Program-made: the position numbers and the translations under genes | Source of the DNA: an uncultured Dongia sp. | Lineage (GTDB): Bacteria; Pseudomonadota; Alphaproteobacteria; Dongiales; Dongiaceae | DNA length: 64,000 bases | Assembly (NCBI RefSeq): GCF_936916975.1 | Contig: NZ_CAKZGO010000019.1 | Location: 62,001-126,000 of the forward strand | Direction of reading: 5' to 3' | Shown: piece by piece, positions 14,224-23,368 of the stretch | How the letters are laid out: each line of letters begins with the position of its first letter | How positions within the stretch are numbered: the stretch's first letter is position 1 | The notes under the pieces: model-generated | Seen by the model: the letters and a program-made list of their open reading frames with translations, nothing else | Told to the model about the DNA's origin: nothing | Database searches by the model: none

Positions 14224-14808
14224 ATGCCTGATACGCGCGGTTTACTCGACCGTAGCCAGAGCTGCCTGGTCGTGATCGACGTCCAGCAATACTTCCTCGA
14301 CAAGCTGCCGCTGGACTGGCGGGAGCCCCTGGTCGCCCGCATCGCCTGGCTGATGCGGGTGGCGCGCATCCTGGATATTCCCATCATCGCGACGGCGGAA
14401 GATATCGCCCAGGACGGCCCGCTGGTGCCCGCCCTGATGGCCGAACTACCGGCGGGCGCCCAGGTGTTCGACAAGAAGGTCTTCGGCCTTCATGACCAGC
14501 CGGATATCCGCGTAGCAGTGACCGCCACGGGCAAGCGAGATTTCGTGCTGGTCGGGTTGGAGACCGATGTCTGCATCGCGCATTCGGCACTGGGGCTGCA
14601 GGGGGCGGGCTACCGTGTGGCGGTGATTGACGATGCCACAGCGTCTCCTCCGCCCCATCACGAGTTCGGCCTTGCGCGCATGGAGGCGGCCGGGATCATC
14701 CGCACATCGGTGAAGGGTGTGTATTACGAATGGGTGCGGGATCTGGCGACGCACGCGCGGGTGAAGAGCCAGCTCAATGTTCCACTGCCGCCGGGGCTGA
14801 CGCTGTAG
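14224..14808 (+). CDS. Isochorismatase-family cysteine hydrolase
   Basis: 194 aa, the usual size. The triad of the family is visible: Asp19 in VVIDVQ, Lys84 or Lys85 in VFDKKVFG, and Cys117 in LVGLETDVCIAHSA. The closest family branch appears to be the YcaC/nicotinamidase-like hydrolases of unknown substrate. A GGAGAAACAGC site precedes the ATG. It faces the EamA transporter gene with only 3 bases between the two 3' ends and has no co-directional partner, so the substrate cannot be inferred from context. Confidence 0.88.
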   Translation: MPDTRGLLDRSQSCLVVIDVQQYFLDKLPLDWREPLVARIAWLMRVARILDIPIIATAEDIAQDGPLVPALMAELPAGAQVFDKKVFGLHDQPDIRVAVTATGKRDFVLVGLETDVCIAHSALGLQGAGYRVAVIDDATASPPPHHEFGLARMEAAGIIRTSVKGVYYEWVRDLATHARVKSQLNVPLPPGLTL

Positions 14809-14811
14809 GCA

Positions 14812-15723
14812 TCACGGGATCGGTTCGAGCGGTTTCCCTGTGTCGATGTTCAGACGACGTTCGCGGTAGATGATGAAGAGGCCGCTGCAGATGATGATGC
14901 AGTTGCCGATGATGATGTTGGTGGTCATCGGGTCCTGCCAGATGATCCAGCCCAGAATGCCCGCCCAGAGGATTGCCGAATACTGAAAGGGTGCCAGCAG
15001 CGAGGCGGGCGCGAGGCTGAGTGCCTTGGTGATCAGCATGAAGCAACCGGCGGCGATGAGGCCGACGAGCGCCATCAGGCAGAAGTCGAGCACGCTTGGC
15101 GTCACCCAGCCGAACGGGCTGCCGGCAGCACCCAGAATCCCGCAACCGATGAACTGCCACGCCACCAGCGGCAGCCAATGCGTATCGCGGAGCGTCCGCG
15201 TGATCACCATGGCGAGCGCGAACGACGCGGCACCCGCCAACGCAATGAGGGCCGAGGGGGAGAACGCGGCACTGGTCGGCTGCAGGGCCACCAATACGCC
15301 GACAAAGCCCACCAGGATGGCCGACCAGCGCTGCTTGCCGACCTTTTCCTTGAGCAACAGGGCAGAGGCGGCCGTGATGATGAGGGGCGCCGACATGTAG
15401 AATGTCATGACGTCGGCCAGCGGCAGGGCCTTGGTACCGAAATAGAAGGAGAAGCTGTCGCCCGCCAGCAGCAGGATGCGCAGCAGATGGAGATGCCATC
15501 GCCCTGGCAGGGATAGCTTGGCGCCCCTGAAAACGGCGAAGCCCAGGAACAGCACGCCCGCCCCCACGGAGCGAATCAGCATCAGCTGCATCACGCTGTA
15601 ATCGGCCACCATCCATTTGCCGAGGGCGTCATTGGCCGCAAAAAGTGCCACACCGGCCAGATAGAGGCCGATGCCCTTGCCATATTGCCTGAGTTCCAAA
15701 GCTGCACCGACCGAATGATTCAC
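14812..15723 (-). CDS. EamA/DMT-superfamily transporter
   Basis: 303 aa with about ten hydrophobic segments arranged as two EamA repeats. Recognisable family pieces are LFAANDALGKWMV near residue 28, DVMTFYMSAPLIITAASALLL at the end of repeat 1 (split here as DVMTFYMSAP and LIITAASALL), and the C-terminal QYSAILWAGILGWIIW. Such drug/metabolite transporters move small solutes or amino acids across the inner membrane; the substrate is unknown. It converges with the isochorismatase-like gene. Confidence 0.88.
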   Translation of the reverse strand: MNHSVGAALELRQYGKGIGLYLAGVALFAANDALGKWMVADYSVMQLMLIRSVGAGVLFLGFAVFRGAKLSLPGRWHLHLLRILLLAGDSFSFYFGTKALPLADVMTFYMSAPLIITAASALLLKEKVGKQRWSAILVGFVGVLVALQPTSAAFSPSALIALAGAASFALAMVITRTLRDTHWLPLVAWQFIGCGILGAAGSPFGWVTPSVLDFCLMALVGLIAAGCFMLITKALSLAPASLLAPFQYSAILWAGILGWIIWQDPMTTNIIIGNCIIICSGLFIIYRERRLNIDTGKPLEPIP

Positions 15724-15855
15724 ACAGAAAGGCGCTTATATACCAAAGCAGCGATATGCGTCCCGGGCTTTGCGTCCCCGGGCTTTGCGTCCATGGCCGG
15801 ATGTGGCAATCTATGCGGGAATTCCGCGATGCGGACAATCGGGCAGGAGAGTGGT

Positions 15856-16233
15856 ATGTGGGGGACGCGGATTATTTTGGTGGCGGGAATGCTGTCGGCC
15901 CTGGCGGCCTGCGCCTCCGATACCGGCGACACAGGTGATGCTGGCACGGAAGCCGAGACCGCCACCGGCCCCAAGCTGCTGGTCCTGGGCCAGGACGTCT
16001 GGGAGGGCTACCAGGCCTATCTCACCAAGATGGATCGCACGCAGCGCGGTGCCTTCGCCATTACCGAGGACGGGACATCCGCCTTTGCCGACCGGCAGTG
16101 CGCAGCGGCGACATGCAGCGACACGGCGCAGATCCAGGCCGAGGCGATTGCCGCCTGCGAAGAGAGCGGCGATGACTGCGTGATCTTCGCGCTCGATCGC
16201 GCGAGCCAGATTCCCTACCGCACGCCGCAGTAA
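15856..16233 (+). CDS. Small lipoprotein of unknown function
   Basis: 125 aa from the ATG at 15856, chosen because MWGTRIILVAGMLSALAACA is a signal peptide ending in a lipobox (LAAC) and an AGGAGAG site lies just upstream. After a low-complexity TGDTGDAGTE linker the mature part contains four further Cys residues (RQCAAATCSD, AACEESGDDCVIFALD), probably forming two disulfides in the periplasm. No family recognised. The longer open frame starting at 15685 is not needed. Confidence 0.65.
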   Translation: MWGTRIILVAGMLSALAACASDTGDTGDAGTEAETATGPKLLVLGQDVWEGYQAYLTKMDRTQRGAFAITEDGTSAFADRQCAAATCSDTAQIQAEAIAACEESGDDCVIFALDRASQIPYRTPQ

Positions 16234-16548
16234 ATTTGCGCGGCAGATCGGCGCAGCGCAGGACTGTTGCCAGTTCCTGCGGAGCAGCATTCCCGCGCGG
16301 GTCATCACGCTGATCGCCGGCTGTCAGGCTGATTGTCATCACCTTGATCGATAGTCGTTATCGGGTAAATAAATTGGCGCTAGACCCGCCAATCGACGAA
16401 GCTATGCCCAGAAAGAATCCTGAAGCGGCGAGAATTTCCAAGCGGCGCTTCACCTCTCGGTCCGATGCAGTCATGCAATCCGGCCTTTCCAACGACGAAT
16501 TGCTTGAGCGCATGCGCGGGCCGTCTTTGCCCCGCAAGGAGTATGGCC
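16234..16548. other. Intergenic region without a recognised gene
   Basis: A 315-bp stretch. The only structure noticed is ATTGGCG (16373-16379) facing CGCCAAT (16387-16393), a 7-bp inverted repeat that could be an operator or weak terminator. Open frames here lack ribosome binding sites and overlap the next gene. Confidence 0.4.
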
Positions 16549-16878
16549 ATGGCCTATATGGATCACTCGAATCGATCCGAGAAATTCGGCAATGCCGAGA
16601 GTTTCGGGACTGTTCGGCATCTCAACTTCACCGATGTCATTCTGCTGGCCGGCTTGGCGCTGGGCGGTTATCTGGCGTCAGCGTATTTCGATGACGGTTC
16701 GTCACCGGCTGCCGGGCTGCAGCAGCGTTCGGTCAAGCAGGCCGTGTGCAGCGACGAGGAGTTGCGGCAAATGCGCTCCGGCCCGGAGACCTGCTATGAC
16801 GCGCCGGGCCCGCGCGGCCAGAAGAGCGAGACGACAGCTCCATCCGGGGCACCGTCCGGCGCGCTCAACAACACCTGA
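16549..16878 (+). CDS. Small single-span membrane protein, CSDEELRQMRSGPETCY family (copy 1)
   Basis: 109 aa from the ATG at 16549, which has AAGGAG seven bases upstream; an ATG at 16543 is also in frame. Residues about 28-46 (DVILLAGLALGGYLASAYF) form one membrane span. The C-terminal part carries CSDEELRQMRSGPETCY at residues 67-83, with two Cys that could form a disulfide outside the membrane, then a Pro/Ser-rich tail. The same 17 residues are in the protein at 52363, and the eight DNA differences in that block are all synonymous, so both copies are selected as protein. Function unknown. Confidence 0.75.
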   Translation: MAYMDHSNRSEKFGNAESFGTVRHLNFTDVILLAGLALGGYLASAYFDDGSSPAAGLQQRSVKQAVCSDEELRQMRSGPETCYDAPGPRGQKSETTAPSGAPSGALNNT

Positions 16879-17103
16879 GCCGCTGAAACGCCGGATGATG
16901 GCTCGGCCCCCGCGCCTGTAGGCGATTTGCTCGCCGTCTTGGCCTCCCCCACGCGCCTCTGGCAAAATGCCCGCATCGGACGTACCGTCTGCGTGATCCT
17001 CTTTGCCGAAAGGCTATGTTAAGAGTTTCGCGGGATCGTGATCCTGCGGAGATAGGCACACCCTTGGAGGCAACCGGGGGCATGGAGGGACGCTGCCGAC
17101 ATC

Positions 17104-18966
17104 ATGAAAATCCAGGCACGCATCCTCATCATGCTGGCGACGGTGTCGTTGCTGGCCCTCGCCGTTCTGGTCGGCGTGTTGCTGACGGTCGTGGCGCCTG
17201 CTTTCGAGCAGCTGGATCAGGAGCAGGCGACCAAGAACATCAACCGCGTGAAGCAGAGCCTGGCCAACGAGCTTGCGGTGCTCGACCAGAAGGTCGTCGA
17301 TTGGGCGCATTGGAACGACACCTATGCCTTCGTCCTGGATGCCTCGCCGGACTACATCGCTGCGAACCTGCAGTCGAGCAGCCTGACCAACCTCAATGTC
17401 AGCTTCATGGCGTTCTTTGATCCCGGCGGCAAGCCGGTCTGGGCCGGCGGCTATGATGCGGCGAATGAAGAAGCGAAGGACTTCGCTGCGCTCGCGGACC
17501 CTGCCCAGACGCGCGCGCTTACCACGGGTCGACAGCGATCCGTCCATGGCCTCCTGGTCATGGATGGCCGGAACTATTTGATATCGGCCGGCGACATCCT
17601 CGATAGCGATGGCAATGGTCCGTCGCATGGCACGCTCGCCATCGGCCGCGAGATCGATGAGGCGCTGCTGGGGGATCTCAAATCCCGCACCGAAGTGAAC
17701 TTCCGCACGGAGCCGCATGAGTTGGGTCGCAGCAATGCGGCGCCGGACGGTCCCATCCTCGTCGCCGAGACCGCAGAACTTCTCACGCACCGCATCACGC
17801 TGCGCGACGTCAACGACATCCCGCTCCTCGATATCTATATCGAAACGCCGCGTGACGCGGGACTTCTCGGCCACGCCTCCATCGGCATCGCCATCACGCT
17901 GATGATCTCGACGATCCTGCTCATCATGATCGCGCTCGCCCTCGCCATCAACATGCTGATCATCCGGCCGGTCCACCAGATCAACCTCGCGATGGGGGAC
18001 GTGGCGAACTCGGCCGATCTGGAGAAGCGCCTGGGCTGGCATCGGGGCGATGAATTCGGCACGCTGGCGCGACAGTTCGATCATATGCTGGAGCAGCTGG
18101 CGCATGCCCGCCGCGATCTCCTGGAACTGACCTTCAAGATCGGGCGCAGCGATCTGGCGACCGGCATGTTCCACAACGTTCGCAACGCCATGAGCCCGCT
18201 TGCCAATCAGGTGCACCGGGCGGTCGCCACCTTGACCGGCGCGGAGGATGGTCACGCCGAGCGCGCTTTTGCCGAATTGAAGGATGAGAGCACCGAGCCT
18301 GCCCGCAAGACGCGCCTCATCGATTTCCTGGCAGCGGCGTGGTCGCAGGCAACGGCACGCCAGCAATCGATCCGCCGCGAGCTGGAGGCGGCGACCGGGC
18401 AGCTCGCCGCGATCGAGCAGATCCTCAATCAGCAGGAGGGGCCGAATGTTGCTGCGAGCACGGAGAGCCTGCCGCTCGCCTTCCTGATCAGAGAGAGCCT
18501 GAACTTCTTCGGCACCAGTCAATTGGCCACCGCCAATATCGAGATCGAGCCCTCGGTCGAGGCCATGCCGCCAGTGGCCGTCCAGCGCCTGCCGATGATC
18601 CATGTCATCTACAACGTCATCGCCAATGCGGTGAGTGCCATCGAGGCCCGTGACGACGGTGCCGGCCGGGTCCTGATGCGGGCCGGCTTAACGCCAGAAA
18701 ACGGCATGGTCCGGCTTGAAATTGTCGACAATGGGATTGGGGCCGCGATACACTCACTCACCGACATCTTTCGACCCGGCTATACGACCAAAAAGGATCA
18801 GAAGGGTGGCGAGGGTCTGCATTGGTGCGCCAATACCATGGCTGCCTGTGGTGGCCGCATGTGGGCGGAAAGCGCTGGTCCGGGAAAGGGCATGACCATT
18901 TTCATCGAAATTCCCCAGGCGACTGCCCAGCAGCCGACCCCCACTACGCCGCGTCATGCAGCCTGA
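17104..18966 (+). CDS. CHASE4-HAMP sensor histidine kinase
   Basis: 620 aa. An N-terminal membrane helix (residues 6-35) is followed by a CHASE4-like extracytoplasmic sensor with its WAHWNDTYAFV motif near residue 60, a second helix at about 258-288 (GIAITLMISTILLIMIALAL), HAMP, then the kinase core. The phosphoacceptor is probably His357 in MFHNVRNAMSPL, an unusual H-box. ATP-binding features are NVIANAVSAI, VDNGIGA and a late GGEGLHWCANTMAACGG. It overlaps the next gene by 11 bp, so the two likely form one signalling pair. The ligand is unknown. Confidence 0.88.
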   Translation: MKIQARILIMLATVSLLALAVLVGVLLTVVAPAFEQLDQEQATKNINRVKQSLANELAVLDQKVVDWAHWNDTYAFVLDASPDYIAANLQSSSLTNLNVSFMAFFDPGGKPVWAGGYDAANEEAKDFAALADPAQTRALTTGRQRSVHGLLVMDGRNYLISAGDILDSDGNGPSHGTLAIGREIDEALLGDLKSRTEVNFRTEPHELGRSNAAPDGPILVAETAELLTHRITLRDVNDIPLLDIYIETPRDAGLLGHASIGIAITLMISTILLIMIALALAINMLIIRPVHQINLAMGDVANSADLEKRLGWHRGDEFGTLARQFDHMLEQLAHARRDLLELTFKIGRSDLATGMFHNVRNAMSPLANQVHRAVATLTGAEDGHAERAFAELKDESTEPARKTRLIDFLAAAWSQATARQQSIRRELEAATGQLAAIEQILNQQEGPNVAASTESLPLAFLIRESLNFFGTSQLATANIEIEPSVEAMPPVAVQRLPMIHVIYNVIANAVSAIEARDDGAGRVLMRAGLTPENGMVRLEIVDNGIGAAIHSLTDIFRPGYTTKKDQKGGEGLHWCANTMAACGGRMWAESAGPGKGMTIFIEIPQATAQQPTPTTPRHAA

Positions 18967-20311
18967 ACGGCGTCCCACAGTTGCCCTGCAGGAGAGCCGC
19001 CGCGACGTCTGCCGCGTGCTCGTGGTCGATGACGAGCCGGCCATTCTGGAAGACTACCGCCAGGCCTTCGCGGCGAGCTTGCCCGATGCCGGCGCCCAGA
19101 CCTATTCCGACCTGGCGTCGGAACTGTTCGGCGCGGACGCCGACAAGACAACGCCTGTCAGCGCCGGGCATGTGGGGCAAAGTGCCATTTCGTTCGATCT
19201 GGTGGTGTGTGGTCAAGGTGACGAGGCGGTTGACGCCGTGCGCCGGGCGCAGCTGGATCAGAATCCGTTCTCGGTCGCCTTCATTGATGTGCGCATGCCG
19301 CCCGGCATCGATGGCGTTACGGCCGCAGCACAGATGCACGCGATCGACCCCACGCTCAATACCGTGATCGTCACCGGCTATTCGGATCTCCCGCGCAAAG
19401 AAATCGCGGCGCGGCTGGCTTCCGCCAATTTCTTCTACTTTCAGAAACCGTTTCTGGCGGACGAGTTCATGCAGCTCGCCTGGGCGCTCCATGCCAAGCG
19501 CGCGATGGAAAGCGATTATCGCCGCTTGAATGCGTCGCTGCAGGAAGAGGTCGAGAAGCGCTCGGGAGAGGTCACGGTCGCCCTGCGCAAGGCCCTGGAA
19601 GGGGGACGTGCCAAATCGGCGTTCCTCTCGAATATGAGCCACGAACTGCGGACGCCGCTCAACGCGATCATCGGCTTTTCCGACATCATTCAGAACCAGC
19701 GCTTTGGCGAGATCGGCGAAGCGCGCTATGTCACCTATGCGACCGACATCAACAACTCCGCCCAGCACCTCCTCCATCTGATCAACGACATTCTCGATTA
19801 CTCCAAGATCGAGGCGGGTGGCGTAGCGCTGTCGGAGAGCATCGCCGATATCGACGACATGATCGCCTTTGCCATCCGCCTGCTGAAGCTGAAGGCGGAG
19901 CAGAAGCGGATTGAGATCCGGCACGCGCGCCAGGGGGTTCCGCTGACACTGCTGTGTGATGAGCGGCGCGTGAAGCAGGTCCTGCTGAACCTCATCCTGA
20001 ACGCCATCAAGTTCAGCAACAGTGACAGTCGAATCGAGATCCAGGTCCACCGGAATGACCCTGGTGACGTCTTCGTGAGCGTGGTCGATGCCGGCGTGGG
20101 GATGACGCATCATCAGGCCGTTCTCGCCCTGGAACCGTTCACGCAGGTCGACGGCGCCTTTACCAGGTCGCAGGAGGGCACCGGGCTCGGCCTGCCGATT
20201 TCATTGGCGCTGATGAAGCTGCATGGCGGGGACCTTTACATCGACAGCGCCCCCAAGAGCGGCACGAAGGTCACCATCCGCTTTCCCGAGGCCCGCGTGG
20301 CGCGGGACTGA
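18956..20311 (+). CDS. Receiver-histidine kinase hybrid
   Basis: 451 aa. Order: receiver domain (residues about 20-170), coiled linker, HisKA and HATPase. Receiver marks are Asp25/Asp26 in VVDDEPA, Asp111 in AFIDVRMPPG, TGY after strand 4 and the QKPF lysine. Between the first acidic pair and Asp111 the receiver carries an extra ~35-40 residues (SELFGADADKTTPVSAGH region) compared with the usual fold. His229 in MSHELRTPLNAI is the kinase H-box; GTGLGLPISLALMKLHGG closes the ATP site. It has no membrane span and overlaps the CHASE4 kinase gene, its probable phosphodonor. Confidence 0.9.
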   Translation: MQPERRPTVALQESRRDVCRVLVVDDEPAILEDYRQAFAASLPDAGAQTYSDLASELFGADADKTTPVSAGHVGQSAISFDLVVCGQGDEAVDAVRRAQLDQNPFSVAFIDVRMPPGIDGVTAAAQMHAIDPTLNTVIVTGYSDLPRKEIAARLASANFFYFQKPFLADEFMQLAWALHAKRAMESDYRRLNASLQEEVEKRSGEVTVALRKALEGGRAKSAFLSNMSHELRTPLNAIIGFSDIIQNQRFGEIGEARYVTYATDINNSAQHLLHLINDILDYSKIEAGGVALSESIADIDDMIAFAIRLLKLKAEQKRIEIRHARQGVPLTLLCDERRVKQVLLNLILNAIKFSNSDSRIEIQVHRNDPGDVFVSVVDAGVGMTHHQAVLALEPFTQVDGAFTRSQEGTGLGLPISLALMKLHGGDLYIDSAPKSGTKVTIRFPEARVARD

Positions 20312-20346
20312 GATGACGCCAGCACCCACATGACACCAGCCCCCCT

Positions 20347-20781
20347 ATGACGCCAGCTCTGCGGCGCATTGCCGATTATCTCGCGTCGCGACGGCGACGG
20401 GAGCTGATTGATCCCGCCGAGGTCGAACCAAGTCTCCTGCCGCATCTCTTCGTCCTGTCGATTGAACCGGATCGCCGCCTGCTGGTGCGCCTGACCGGCA
20501 CGGCTCTCGACCGGGCGTTCGGCCGCAGCGTCAAGGGGCATTACATGGAAGAGTTTCTGCACGGACATCACAGCGCCGATGTTCTGCAATCTTTCCATGA
20601 TTGCGCGGCATCGCACGGCGCCTGCTGGATGCGCCAGGTGGTCCGGATCAAAGAGCGGCCACCGAGGTTTGTCGAGGGCGTCGTCTTTTATATCGAGCCA
20701 GCGCTGCTTTACGGCGGCTTGATGGTCGGCGAGGTCGCCGATCTGCATGCCCCTACCACGTTCGAGGGACGGGAGATCTAG
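20347..20781 (+). CDS. PAS_5-domain protein
   Basis: 144 aa, single PAS_5-like domain (formerly DUF1457): LRRIADYLASRRRRELIDPAEVEPSLLPHL (read in two parts), then LFVLSIEPDRRLLVRLTGTA, FGRSVKGHYMEEF and FVEGVVFYIEP. PAS_5 proteins are common in Rhodospirillales and Rhizobiales and appear to sense small ligands, but few have assigned roles. It lies 35 bases after the hybrid kinase on the same strand and may be cotranscribed. Its 3' end overlaps the convergent 70-aa gene by 4 bp. Confidence 0.75.
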   Translation: MTPALRRIADYLASRRRRELIDPAEVEPSLLPHLFVLSIEPDRRLLVRLTGTALDRAFGRSVKGHYMEEFLHGHHSADVLQSFHDCAASHGACWMRQVVRIKERPPRFVEGVVFYIEPALLYGGLMVGEVADLHAPTTFEGREI

Positions 20782-20990
20782 GCGTCCGGCATCGCGCGAT
20801 GAATGGCCTGCGTGGCAGCAACAGCATCCAGCCAGCGCAGGGTCGCCTTGTAGAGCGCCGTTTTCAGCAGATCGAGATCTGGGCCGTCATCGGTGCAATC
20901 ACACTGATAGCTCGCGCGCTCCATCGTTCTCTGGCAAGCCAGTTCATATTGAAAAGCGATGACGCTTGGCGTGGTTGGATAGTTTGCCAT
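20778..20990 (-). CDS. 70-aa paralogous small protein, copy A (EcfG-type promoter)
   Basis: Begins MANYPTTPSVIAFQYELACQ and ends AVAATQAIHRAMPDA. The protein at 24791-25003 (minus) is also 70 aa and shares the start (MA.YPTTPSV.AFQYEL.CQR) and the end (L.TA.Y.AT...L.AVAATQ...RA.P). Ribosome binding site AAGGA lies about 9 bases before the ATG. A GGAAC-N16-CGTT promoter 55-79 bases upstream suggests control by the general-stress sigma factor. Predicted as small, helical and soluble; no known family recognised. Confidence 0.75.
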   Translation of the reverse strand: MANYPTTPSVIAFQYELACQRTMERASYQCDCTDDGPDLDLLKTALYKATLRWLDAVAATQAIHRAMPDA

Positions 20991-21180
20991 TGCGCAAATC
21001 CTTCAGGAAAGTCGGTACCGGCCGATTGGGCGATCTGCAAGCCAAACGAGTAGCCCGCTGCTGCGTTCCCTGATGCCTTGCATCAATATGTGACGAAAAT
21101 TGCGCATTTGGTCCTAGGTGGTTGTCCGCGTTGATCAATTCCTGGTTGTGTCAAAGCTGAATTCGCAACCGCTCACAGCG
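20950..21180 (-). repeat. Duplicated segment, copy A (5' end and upstream region of the 70-aa gene)
   Basis: From the start of the 70-aa gene through its promoter and on to about 21180 the DNA is clearly similar to 24960-25190. Conserved blocks include GATCTGCAAGC.AAACGAG, the promoter elements, CCTAGG, and GTGTCAAAGCTGAATTC. Similarity fades beyond both ends. It is an old segmental duplication or a conserved regulatory unit. Confidence 0.7.
21045..21069 (-). promoter_or_regulatory. EcfG-type promoter of copy A
   Basis: On the minus strand GGAAC (21069-21065), exactly 16 bases, then CGTT (21048-21045), matching the alphaproteobacterial general-stress consensus. The predicted transcript would have a leader of about 45 bases before the ATG at 20990. 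Confidence 0.7.
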
Positions 21181-21337
21181 GCGAGGAAGGTTATTCCCCG
21201 CTCAATCTCCGACTTTGCGGTTCTTGGGACGCGCACGCATGCCGCAGTGCAACCGGCACTTGCCGCATGGCATGTTTTTCCCCGTGGGCTAAGATCGACC
21301 TGAAAATCGTGTGCCGCGCAATTGAGGTCGACGCGAG

Positions 21338-23335
21338 ATGGAAGAAACACCGTCGCCGGATTTTCATCTTCTCTTTGAAGGGGCTCCGGACCCGTATTTG
21401 GTTCTGACCCCCGCGCTGAACATCGTCGCCATCAACGATGCCTATTGCCGGGCAACCTCGATCAAGCGCGAGGACGCCTTAGGCCGCCACGTGTTTGCTG
21501 TATTTCCGGACAATCCACATGATCCGGCCGCAACGGGCGTGTCCAACCTCCGTGCGTCTCTCATGCGCGTGCTGCAGTTTCGCCGAACAGACATCATGCC
21601 AACCCAAAAGTACGACGTTCGGCGTGCAGCAGCTGACGGCGGCGGATTTGAGACACGGCACTGGACGCAGATCAATTCGCCCATTCTGGATTCCGGTGGA
21701 CAGGTCAGCTGGATTATTCATCGTGCCGAGGACGTGACCGATGCCGTGGCCCATCCCACAGAGGAAACCGCCCGTACGGACACAATGCGGACCCAGCAGA
21801 ATCTGATCGAGCAGCTCCGGAGCACCAAACGATTTCTGGATGCCGTCGTGGAGAACCTGCCAAGCATGCTGTTCGTCAAGTCCTTCCCCGATTGCAGATT
21901 TGTTCTGTTCAACCGGGCCGGCGAAGAGCTGCTCGGCTATAGCAGCCAGGAATTCCTCGGTAAATCGGATTACGATTTCTTCCCGAAGGAACAGGCGGAT
22001 CATTTTATCGCGAGTGACCTCGCGATCCTCCGAGCGGGCGTGCCCATCCTAACGTCCCAGGAAGCGATCCAGACGCGCTACCGCGGCGAACGCCTGCTCC
22101 GCACCATCAAGGTTCCGGTCCTGGACGAAGCCGGCAATCCGGAATACCTGCTCGGCCTGTCAGAGGATATTACCGACCAGAAGTTGATTGAAGAACAGCT
22201 CCGGCAGGCGGTGAAGATGGAAGCCGTTGGGCAACTCACCGGCGGTGTCGCGCATGACTTCAACAATCTGCTGGGCGTAATCGTGGGCAATCTCGACATG
22301 GCGCTGGAGAAATCTGCGGCGGACCCGGAACTGAGTGAGCTGATACGTGACGCACTGACCAGCGCCCTCAAGGGCTCGGATCTGACCCGCAGACTTCTGG
22401 CATTTTCACGCAAGCAACCGCTGCGGCCAACCGCGGTCGACCTCAACCAGAGCCTGCCCCATATCGCGACGATGCTGCGCCGAACGCTCGGCGAAGACGT
22501 TGCCATTGATCTGCAGCCTTCGAGCGGTCTATGGGCCGCTCTGGCCGATGCCGCGCAAATAGACGAGGCAGTCCTCAATCTCGCGATCAACGCAAGGGAT
22601 GCGATGCCGCGTGGTGGAAAGCTGTCGATTGAGACGGCCAACCTGCATCTCGATGAGGATTACGCGAACCAGCAAGGCGATGTAAAACCGGGCGACTATG
22701 TCATGCTGTCCGTCAGCGATACCGGAAGCGGCATGAGCCCGGAGGTCCTCGAACACTGCTTCGAACCGTTCTACACGACGAAAGAAACCGACAAGGGCAC
22801 AGGCCTTGGCTTGAGCATGGTTTATGGCTTCGTCAAGCAATCCGGCGGTCACACAAAAATCTATAGCGAGGTCGGCCACGGAACGAGCGTCAAGATGTTC
22901 TTTCCCCGTGCCAGCATCTCAGCCGTCGCGGCAGCAGAGCCTTTCCATCGGCCGATGCTTCAAGCGAATGGAGAATTAATTCTGGCCGTGGAGGATAACG
23001 CCGACCTTCGAACGGTTACCGTCAAGCAGTTGAAGGAACTCGGGTATCGCGTCTTGGAGGCGAATGACGCAAAGTCGGCTCTGGAAATGCTGGCCGGGCA
23101 TCCGGATGTTAAGTTGCTTTTCACAGACATCGTCATGCCCGGCGGAATGGCCGGCACTGAATTGGCCCGGGAAGTCCAGAGCCTGTACCCGGAGATCAAA
23201 ATTCTTCTCACGTCGGGATATACTGCGCGCGCCATGGCCAACGGCAGTCACGATGTTGCCAAGCACGAACTTCTTCTGAAGCCCTTTCGAAAGACGGATC
23301 TTGCCGTTAGATTACGTCAACTACTGGATACTTAG
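21338..23335 (+). CDS. PAS-PAS hybrid histidine kinase with C-terminal receiver
   Basis: 665 aa, no membrane span. Two PAS domains at about residues 8-135 and 165-280 (DAVVENLPSMLFVKSF; LFNRAGEELLGYSSQEFLGK; EDITDQKLIEEQL), a HisKA of the GGVAHDFNNLLGVI type with His306, HATPase with NLAINARDAMP, DTGSGM and GTGLGLSMVYGFVKQSGG, and a receiver from about 547 (LAVEDNADLR; phospho-Asp in FTDIVMPGG; LLKPF lysine). This is the architecture of cytosolic blue-light/redox or metabolite-sensing kinases; the signal is unknown. The next gene, a single receiver, is only 33 bases downstream. Confidence 0.93.
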   Translation: MEETPSPDFHLLFEGAPDPYLVLTPALNIVAINDAYCRATSIKREDALGRHVFAVFPDNPHDPAATGVSNLRASLMRVLQFRRTDIMPTQKYDVRRAAADGGGFETRHWTQINSPILDSGGQVSWIIHRAEDVTDAVAHPTEETARTDTMRTQQNLIEQLRSTKRFLDAVVENLPSMLFVKSFPDCRFVLFNRAGEELLGYSSQEFLGKSDYDFFPKEQADHFIASDLAILRAGVPILTSQEAIQTRYRGERLLRTIKVPVLDEAGNPEYLLGLSEDITDQKLIEEQLRQAVKMEAVGQLTGGVAHDFNNLLGVIVGNLDMALEKSAADPELSELIRDALTSALKGSDLTRRLLAFSRKQPLRPTAVDLNQSLPHIATMLRRTLGEDVAIDLQPSSGLWAALADAAQIDEAVLNLAINARDAMPRGGKLSIETANLHLDEDYANQQGDVKPGDYVMLSVSDTGSGMSPEVLEHCFEPFYTTKETDKGTGLGLSMVYGFVKQSGGHTKIYSEVGHGTSVKMFFPRASISAVAAAEPFHRPMLQANGELILAVEDNADLRTVTVKQLKELGYRVLEANDAKSALEMLAGHPDVKLLFTDIVMPGGMAGTELAREVQSLYPEIKILLTSGYTARAMANGSHDVAKHELLLKPFRKTDLAVRLRQLLDT

Positions 23336-23368
23336 CGACATGAGCGACACGATTTCCGGGCTGGCCCA

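Noticed and set aside
16344-16694. Plus-strand frame overlapping the first small membrane protein
   Set aside because: The competing frame has the ribosome binding site, a membrane helix and a motif conserved in a second gene; this one has none of these.
17014-18603. 529-codon minus-strand frame opposite the CHASE4 kinase
   Set aside because: The plus-strand kinase domains are clear and the minus frame has no recognisable domain.
21118-21303. Possible small gene on the plus strand in duplicated segment A (and its counterpart at 25127-25429)
   Set aside because: Only about 20 codons are shared, the frames diverge at once afterwards, and neither has a ribosome binding site. Kept as an observation about conserved DNA, not as a gene.
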